Positions 59,548 to 64,000 of a stretch of DNA of 64,000 bases are shown piece by piece. The translations under genes and the position numbers were made by a program. The stretch's first letter is position 1. Every line of letters starts with the position of its first letter. Under the pieces are notes generated by a model. It made no database searches. It had not been told where the DNA came from and was given only the letters and a program-made list of their open reading frames with translations. The stretch is from Haloterrigena turkmenica DSM 5511 (GTDB lineage Archaea; Halobacteriota; Halobacteria; Halobacteriales; Natrialbaceae), in assembly GCF_000025325.1 (NCBI RefSeq), contig NC_013743.1, positions 186,001-250,000 on the forward strand, given 5' to 3'.

Positions 59548-60792
59548 TTACGCGAACAGCTGTCGCGCGTCGTCGAGCGCCGCGACCAACTTGTCGACTT
59601 CCTCTCGCGTGTTGTAGACGTAGAACGACGCTCGAGTCGAGGCCGGCACGCCGAGCTTGTCGTGGAGCGGCTGGGTACAGTGGTCGCCGGCCCGGACCGC
59701 GATCGTGTGGTCGTTCATGATCGAGGCCAGGTCGTGGGCGTGGACGCCCTCGACGTTGAAGCTGACGAGACCGCCACGGTCGGGGCCCGGCTCTGGGCCG
59801 TAGATCTCGACGTCCTCCTCGCTCTCGAGTCGCTCGTAAGCGTAGCGGGCGATCTCCTCCTCGTGGGCCTGAATGCGCTCCATGCCGATGTCCTCGAGCC
59901 AGTCGATGGCGGCCTCGAGGCCGACGGCCTCGGCGATCTGGGGCGTTCCGGGTTCGAACTTCCAGGGGAGGTCGCCCCACGTGGAGTCCTCGTAGGTGAC
60001 CTTCCGGATCATGCCGCCGCCGTAGAGGTACGGCTCCATCTCCTCGAGGAGGTGCTGCTTGCCGTAGAGGACGCCGATCCCGGTGGGGCCGGCCATCTTG
60101 TGGCCGGAGAAGGCGTAGAAGTCGGCGTCGATGGCCTTGACGTCGACGGGGCGGTTAGGGACTGCCTGCGCGCCGTCGATGAAGGAGAGCGCATCGTGCT
60201 CGTGGGCGAGATCCGTGAGTTCGGAGACGGGGTTGACCGTGCCCAGCGTGTTCGAGACGTGGACCGCCGAGACGATGGCGGTGTCGTCGGTGATCAGTTC
60301 GCGGGCGTGGTCCATGTCGAGGCGCTGGTCCTCGTCGATCCGGATGTACTTCACGTCGGCGCCGGTTCGCTTGCCGATCTGTTGCCACGTGACCAGCGAG
60401 GCGTGGTGTTCCATCTCCGTGAGGACGATCTCGTCGCCGGGGCCGAGTTCGTTCAGGCCCCACGCGTAGGCGATGAGGTTCTCGCCCTCAGTCGTGTTCT
60501 TGGTGAAGATGACCTCCTCGCGGCCGTCGGCGTTGATGAACTCCGCGACGCGGTCGTGGGCCTCCTCGTACATGATGGAGGCCTCCTGACTGAGGTGGTG
60601 AATACCCCGGTGGATGTTCGCGTTCGACTCGCGGTAGTAGTCGCTCATCGCGTCGACGACCGGATCGGGAGTCTGGGTCGTCGCCGCGTTGTCGAGGTAG
60701 ACGACCTGCTGGCCGTCGAACTCGCGCTCGAGGATGGGGAACTCGTCGCGAATCGCTCCGACGTCGAGCGACTCGAGGTTCTGTTGACTCAT
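59548..60792 (-). CDS. sufS: Cysteine desulfurase SufS
   Basis: 414 residues. Fold-type I PLP enzyme: YLDNAATTQTPDPVVDAM, NTTEGENLIAYAWG, VSAVHVSNTLGTVNPV, the PLP lysine in FYAFSGHKMAGPTGIGVLYG, and the active cysteine in RAGDHCTQPLHDKLG. It removes sulfur from cysteine for Fe-S assembly on SufU/SufBCD. A GGAG Shine-Dalgarno (TCCGGAGAGACA before the ATG) supports the start at 60792. Its 3' tail exists a second time directly downstream as a broken copy. sufBCD are not in this window. Confidence 0.95.
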   Translation of the reverse strand: MSQQNLESLDVGAIRDEFPILEREFDGQQVVYLDNAATTQTPDPVVDAMSDYYRESNANIHRGIHHLSQEASIMYEEAHDRVAEFINADGREEVIFTKNTTEGENLIAYAWGLNELGPGDEIVLTEMEHHASLVTWQQIGKRTGADVKYIRIDEDQRLDMDHARELITDDTAIVSAVHVSNTLGTVNPVSELTDLAHEHDALSFIDGAQAVPNRPVDVKAIDADFYAFSGHKMAGPTGIGVLYGKQHLLEEMEPYLYGGGMIRKVTYEDSTWGDLPWKFEPGTPQIAEAVGLEAAIDWLEDIGMERIQAHEEEIARYAYERLESEEDVEIYGPEPGPDRGGLVSFNVEGVHAHDLASIMNDHTIAVRAGDHCTQPLHDKLGVPASTRASFYVYNTREEVDKLVAALDDARQLFA

Positions 60793-60889
60793 TGTCTCTC
60801 CGGAGGGGCCCCAGACAAAACACTCCTTCGGTCGAGGCACTCGAAGCCGTCGTCTGAGACGGGAGATGCGGGAAAAACGGGAGGCGGGA

Positions 60890-60962
60890 AACGGTGGATA
60901 GTGGACGGAGCGGTGGGGAGTGGTGGGAGTGGTTCGGAATGGTGGATCGGTGGGTGGGTGCC
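60890..60962 (+). repeat. G-rich imperfect GGTGG tract upstream of sufS
   Basis: A run rich in GGTGG, GGGAG and GGTGGG units (e.g. GCGGTGGGGAGTGGTGGGAG at 60910-60929 and TCGGTGGGTGGGTGCC at 60948-60963). The G-rich strand is the sufS template strand, so the mRNA leader is C-rich. It could form G-quadruplexes in DNA or be simple slippage-prone sequence. Confidence 0.55.
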
Positions 60963-61121
60963 TCGGCAGGGATGCGGTCGAATCGTCCAGTATCCTGCCC
61001 TGCCATCTTTGTGTTCCCGGGCGATCCACATATCGATGTTCCCAAACTATTTTGGGTTCCTATTGGGACACCGACTCGGTTCCCAGAACCAGGCCGCAGC
61101 CGGTCGCCAACGGCCGCTTTG
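60963..61121. other. sufS-DUF424 intergenic remainder
   Basis: The remaining unassigned part of the 426-base gap. CCCAAA-CTAT-TTTGGG at 61041-61056 is a perfect 6-bp inverted repeat, followed by TTCCTATTGGGA. It may be an operator of sufS or a remnant repeat. No gene is seen. Confidence 0.4.
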
Positions 61122-61198
61122 GTGGTTCGAGAGAGCGTTGCTCTCGCGTCATCAAGCGGAACAGAAGGTTCCTCGAGCAGTCGGTGCTTCGCGCCGAC
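61122..61198. repeat. Hairpin pair downstream of the DUF424 gene
   Basis: GTGGTTCGAGAGAGC-GTT-GCTCTCGCGTCATCA (61122-61154) differs from the unit at 19707-19739 at only two positions. Its stem has one mismatch (8 of 9 pairs). It is followed by GTCGGTGC-TTC-GCGCCGAC (61180-61198), whose two middle positions are T-G wobbles. GACCTCGCG (61197-61205) is also shared with the 19.7-kb array (19761-19769). The array ends about 20 bases from the stop of the reverse-strand gene. Confidence 0.8.
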
Positions 61199-61218
61199 GA
61201 CCTCGCGAATCTTCGGTC

Positions 61219-61518
61219 TCAGAACTGCTGCATCCGCAGTAACTGCGCGTGCAGCGTCGAGCCGACCTCGAGAACGTTCGCCTCATCGACGAACCCCTCT
61301 TCGATGGCGAGTTCGACGGCGCGCGTGCCGACGAGGTTCGCGACGGCTGCCCGCGAGAGGCTGTCGACGACGGCGCTCTCGTCGACCGCCTCGCCGCCGT
61401 AGAACTCCTCGGTGACGGTCAGCGAGATGTCGTCGCTCTCGAAGGTCTCGCCGAGGACGTCCTCGTCGCAGACCGCCACGAGCAATCCCTCCTGGGTCTG
61501 TCGTTCGGTGACGAGCAT
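61219..61518 (-). CDS. DUF424-family protein
   Basis: 99 residues. MLVTERQTQEGLLVAVCDEDVLGETFES, LTVTEEFYGGE, LSRAAVANLVGTRAVELAIEEGFVDE, HAQLLRMQQF match the archaeal DUF424 family. These proteins are small and cytoplasmic; function unknown, though they are often found near translation genes. It is 3 bases from the next upstream gene (TPR protein) on the same strand and so almost certainly co-transcribed. Confidence 0.88.
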   Translation of the reverse strand: MLVTERQTQEGLLVAVCDEDVLGETFESDDISLTVTEEFYGGEAVDESAVVDSLSRAAVANLVGTRAVELAIEEGFVDEANVLEVGSTLHAQLLRMQQF

Positions 61519-61521
61519 TCG

Positions 61522-62406
61522 TTACTCGAGCCGCCAGTCTTCCTCGTCGCGGTCGGACGCCTGACCGGGATCGGCGATGTCGAACCCGCCCTGTCGGCCC
61601 TGTCCGCGCTGGGGCTGAGATTGGGACTGGGGACCGCCGAGTGACTCGCCTTGCATCTCCTTGCGCTCTTCCATCACGCGCTGTTCGGCGCGCTCGCGCA
61701 TCTCGATGGCCTCGTCGGCGATCTCCTCGGCCTCGTCGTACTCGCCGAGTTCCTCGAGGATCTCGGCCTTTTCCTCAAGGACTTTCGAGTTGCGCATACC
61801 CAGCCGAATGGCGTTGTCGATGCAGTGTAAGGCCTCCTCGGCCAGTCCGCGTTCCGAGAGGAAGAACGCGCGGTTGTACCACCCCTCGGCGAACCGGTCG
61901 TCGATCTCGACGGCCCGCTCGGCGTGGTCTAAGGCCTGGGAGGTCTCGCCGAACTCCCAGAGCGCGTACGCGAGGTTGGTTTCGGCGGTCGCCGCGTGCT
62001 CGCTCGAGTCGTCGATGTTGATGGCCTCGCGGTGGGCGCCGATCGCCGCGTCGTACTCCTCGAGTTCGGCGTGGGCGACGCCTTTGTTCACCCACGCCTC
62101 CTGCTCTAAGCGCTCGTCCTCGGCGAACTGGGCGGTCCGCTCGAAGGCGTCGGTGGCCTGTTCGTAGCGGTTGATCTGCATGTAGTTCAGCCCGACGTCG
62201 AGCAACTCCGTGGCGTCGACGTCGTCCGTGGCGATGTTCTGATCGTCGAGGGTGTCGGTGACGACTCGCGAGTCGATGGGGTCGACCTTCCCCGGGTCGA
62301 CGGCCAGTTCCGGCGGGTCCAGATCGAACTCCTCGTAGGCGTCGTCGAATCCCTCGCCGTCGGAGAATCGGTGATCGCCCTCGCGATCGCCTTCTCGGTC
62401 AGTCAT
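61522..62406 (-). CDS. Tetratricopeptide-repeat protein
   Basis: 294 residues. The acidic N-terminus (about 70 residues) is followed by TPR units: ATELLDVGLNYMQINRYEQATDAFERT, QEAWVNKGVAHAELEEYDAAIGAHREAI, AETNLAYALWEFGETSQALDHAERAV, EGWYNRAFFLSERGLAEEALHCIDNAI, then a fifth partly charged helix pair and a Gln/Gly-rich tail (GGPQSQSQPQRGQGRQGG). It is a scaffold for protein-protein interaction. It forms a unit with the DUF424 gene. The gene is divergent from the ABC transporter, 116 bases between starts. Confidence 0.9.
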   Translation of the reverse strand: MTDREGDREGDHRFSDGEGFDDAYEEFDLDPPELAVDPGKVDPIDSRVVTDTLDDQNIATDDVDATELLDVGLNYMQINRYEQATDAFERTAQFAEDERLEQEAWVNKGVAHAELEEYDAAIGAHREAINIDDSSEHAATAETNLAYALWEFGETSQALDHAERAVEIDDRFAEGWYNRAFFLSERGLAEEALHCIDNAIRLGMRNSKVLEEKAEILEELGEYDEAEEIADEAIEMRERAEQRVMEERKEMQGESLGGPQSQSQPQRGQGRQGGFDIADPGQASDRDEEDWRLE

Positions 62407-62494
62407 TGTCGGAAACTAGCGGTGACGACTGTTAAGGGCTGCGACCTCGGGAGTGACCGATCGATCGTCGCCGAACGTGTCGAGTAGAAAGAAC

Positions 62495-62501
62495 TATAAA
62501 A
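62495..62501 (+). promoter_or_regulatory. TATA box of the ABC transporter
   Basis: TATAAAA, 22-28 bases before the ATG 62523; leaderless start predicted. The surrounding sequence is AT-rich up to the start codon. Confidence 0.65.
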
Positions 62502-62522
62502 CAATTATTCTTCTAACAATAC

Positions 62523-63437
62523 ATGACTGCAATAACGGTCGAGAACGTGTCGAAGCGGTACGGTACCGTGACGGCGCTCGACCGCGTCGATCTGACGGTC
62601 GACGAGGGCGAGGTCTTCGGCTTCCTCGGACCGAACGGCGCGGGCAAGTCGACGCTGATCAACGTGTTCCTCGACTTCGCTCAGCCGGATGACGGACGAG
62701 CGGCGATCTTCGGTCATGACTGTCAGGCGGAGTCCGTCGAGGCCAAGTCCCGGATGGGCGTCCTCCCGGACGGCTACACCGTCTACGACCGACTGACCGG
62801 ACGACAACACCTCGAGTACGCGATCGAGGCCAAGGAGGCCGACGTCGAACCGATGGCCGTTCTCGACCGGGTCGGCATCCGCGACGCGGCCGATCAGCCG
62901 GCCGGCGGCTACTCGAAGGGGATGGCCCAGCGGCTCGTTCTCGGCATGGCGCTGGTCGGCGAACCCGACCTACTCGTCCTTGACGAGCCTACCAGCGGGC
63001 TCGACCCCCACGGGATCAAGCAGATCCGAACGGTCATCCGCGAGGAACGCGAGCGCGGCGCGACCGTCTTTTTCTCGAGTCACATCTTAGAACAGGTCGA
63101 GGCGGTCTGTGACCGCGTCGGTATCCTCTACGACGGCGAACTCGTCGCGACGGACACGATCGAGGGGCTGCGCGACTCTGTCGGCGGCACGACGAAGCTG
63201 TTGATCACGGTCGACCGCGCCGAATCGGACGTCCTCGAGCGGGTCGAATCGCTCGCGGGCGTCGAGCGCGCCTGGCCGAACCCGGAGGCCAACCGAGTCG
63301 AGGTGACCTGCTCGAACGACGCCAAGATGGACGTGCTGATCACGCTCAATGAGGCCGGCGTCGACATCGAGAACTTCCGAACCGAGGAGGCGTCGCTCGA
63401 GGAGATGTTCGTCGAGTACACGAGCGGAGCGAGCTAA
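62523..63437 (+). CDS. ABC transporter ATP-binding protein
   Basis: 304 residues. Walker A GPNGAGKST near residue 38, Q-loop region MGVLPDGYTVYDRLTGRQHL, signature YSKGMAQRL, Walker B LLVLDEPTSGLDP, switch His in FFSSHILEQVEAV, and an 80-residue C-terminal regulatory segment. It is the type that pairs with ABC-2 permeases (NosF/NatA/CcmA-like) for export. Its stop and the permease ATG share one base (TAATG), so the two are translationally coupled. Confidence 0.93.
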   Translation: MTAITVENVSKRYGTVTALDRVDLTVDEGEVFGFLGPNGAGKSTLINVFLDFAQPDDGRAAIFGHDCQAESVEAKSRMGVLPDGYTVYDRLTGRQHLEYAIEAKEADVEPMAVLDRVGIRDAADQPAGGYSKGMAQRLVLGMALVGEPDLLVLDEPTSGLDPHGIKQIRTVIREERERGATVFFSSHILEQVEAVCDRVGILYDGELVATDTIEGLRDSVGGTTKLLITVDRAESDVLERVESLAGVERAWPNPEANRVEVTCSNDAKMDVLITLNEAGVDIENFRTEEASLEEMFVEYTSGAS

Positions 63438-64000
63438 TGTCGTGGACGACGATTGCGCGCCGGGAGTACGCGGCGACCGGCGACTCTCGAGCGATCCGCT
63501 GGTTGCTGGCGCTGCTCGCCGGCGCCTGCATCCTGAGCGGGTATCTGTATCCGGTTCTCGGCAGCGAGCCCTACACCACGAAAGCGTTCGTCGGCTTCGG
63601 CTTCCTGACCGGGAGCATCGATTACCTCCTGCCGCTGATCGGCGTCTTTCTCGGCTACGGCGCGATCGTCACCGAGCGGACGTCCGGTCAGTTGACGCTG
63701 CTGCTGTCGCTGCCGTACAGCCGCCGCGATCTCGTCGTCGGCAAACTTGTCGGCCGCTCGCTCGCGTTCGCGACGACGCTCGTCGCCGCGCTGGCCGTCG
63801 CCGGCGCGCTCGTGGCCTACCCCTTCGGCTCGCTCTCGTTGGGCTGGTATCTGGCCTTCGTCGCGCTGACCGTCCTCTACGGCGTGATCTTCACCGGGAT
63901 CGCGACCGCGGTCTCGATACTCACGCGATCGAAACACCTCGCGACCGCCGGCTCGTTCGGCGCGTACGGGCTGTTCGTCCCCGTCTGGGGCGCTGCTCGG
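63437..64000 (+). CDS. ABC-2-type permease (partial)
   Basis: The first 188 codons are present; the window ends before the stop. MSWTTIARREYAATGDSRAIRWLLAL is followed by transmembrane segments FVGFGFLTGSIDYLLPLIGVFLGYGAIV, SLAFATTLVAALAVAGALVAYPFG, LGWYLAFVALTVLYGVIFTGIATAV and AGSFGAYGLFVPVWGAA. The ERTSGQLTLLLSLPYSRRDLVVGKLVGR stretch is the coupling loop common to NosY/GldF-type exporters (E-x-x-x-G-T/Q-L...LPxSR). The substrate is unknown. Confidence 0.88.
   Translation, partial: MSWTTIARREYAATGDSRAIRWLLALLAGACILSGYLYPVLGSEPYTTKAFVGFGFLTGSIDYLLPLIGVFLGYGAIVTERTSGQLTLLLSLPYSRRDLVVGKLVGRSLAFATTLVAALAVAGALVAYPFGSLSLGWYLAFVALTVLYGVIFTGIATAVSILTRSKHLATAGSFGAYGLFVPVWGAAR

Overview
This is a high-GC haloarchaeal chromosome segment. 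Evidence for that is the strongly acidic proteins, AT-rich TATA-like boxes about 24-28 bases before start codons (leaderless transcripts), GTG starts, and lineage-typical genes (DpsA, HalOD1, PspAB, RadA, a PGF-CTERM protein, several small zinc-finger proteins). The gene set fits a Natrinema/Haloterrigena-like member of the Natrialbales, but the genus is inference. No rRNA, tRNA, CRISPR array or intact insertion sequence was recognised.

Layout. 1-6.4 kb: end of an assimilatory nitrate reductase, a nitrate transporter, three tandem Dps-family genes and ferredoxin-nitrite reductase. 6.5-17.2 kb: CAAX protease, LarE, a Gfo/Idh sugar dehydrogenase, a GCS2-type gamma-glutamylcysteine ligase, a cupin, a quinol-type nitric oxide reductase and a histidine kinase. 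17.4-23.1 kb: hemL, a free GlnK, an Amt-GlnK fusion and hemB. 23.3-34.3 kb: MFS transporter, TrmB-type regulator, seven-iron ferredoxin, PHP phosphoesterase, alcohol dehydrogenase, many small conserved haloarchaeal genes and an Fe-S XPD/DinG helicase. 34.2-46.6 kb: a 27-residue membrane peptide, the nmd3-taw2 pair, a PGF-CTERM beta-propeller protein, creatininase-family hydrolase, htpX/pspAB, a sensor kinase, a beta-propeller protein and radA. 46.7-56.3 kb: a HalOD1 gene and a six-gene hydroxamate siderophore operon in the order of rhizobactin/schizokinen clusters. 56.4-62.4 kb: sufU, HD hydrolase, acetyltransferase, reductase, sufS, DUF424 and TPR genes. 62.5-64 kb: an ABC exporter cut by the window end.

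How genes work together. Nitrate is imported (NarK type) and reduced to nitrite and then ammonium by NirA; ammonium uptake is controlled by Amt-GlnK and GlnK. HemL and HemB feed tetrapyrrole synthesis, including the siroheme NirA needs. Iron is acquired through a citrate-hydroxamate siderophore whose promoter carries two perfect palindromic boxes, and dpsA (iron storage) carries a related degenerate box, suggesting one DtxR-family regulon. SufS and SufU supply Fe-S clusters.

The most unusual signal is not protein coding. Arrays of very compact hairpins (7-12 bp stems, loops mostly TTC, GAA or TTT) lie at 3' ends of genes at about 19.7, 27.6, 59.3 and 61.1 kb, and within the C-terminal codons of a gene at 46.7 kb. 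Three copies share invariant 9-base flanks (GTGGTTCGA / TCGTCATCA) around stems whose sequences differ but still pair, and all three are oriented the same way relative to the gene they follow.
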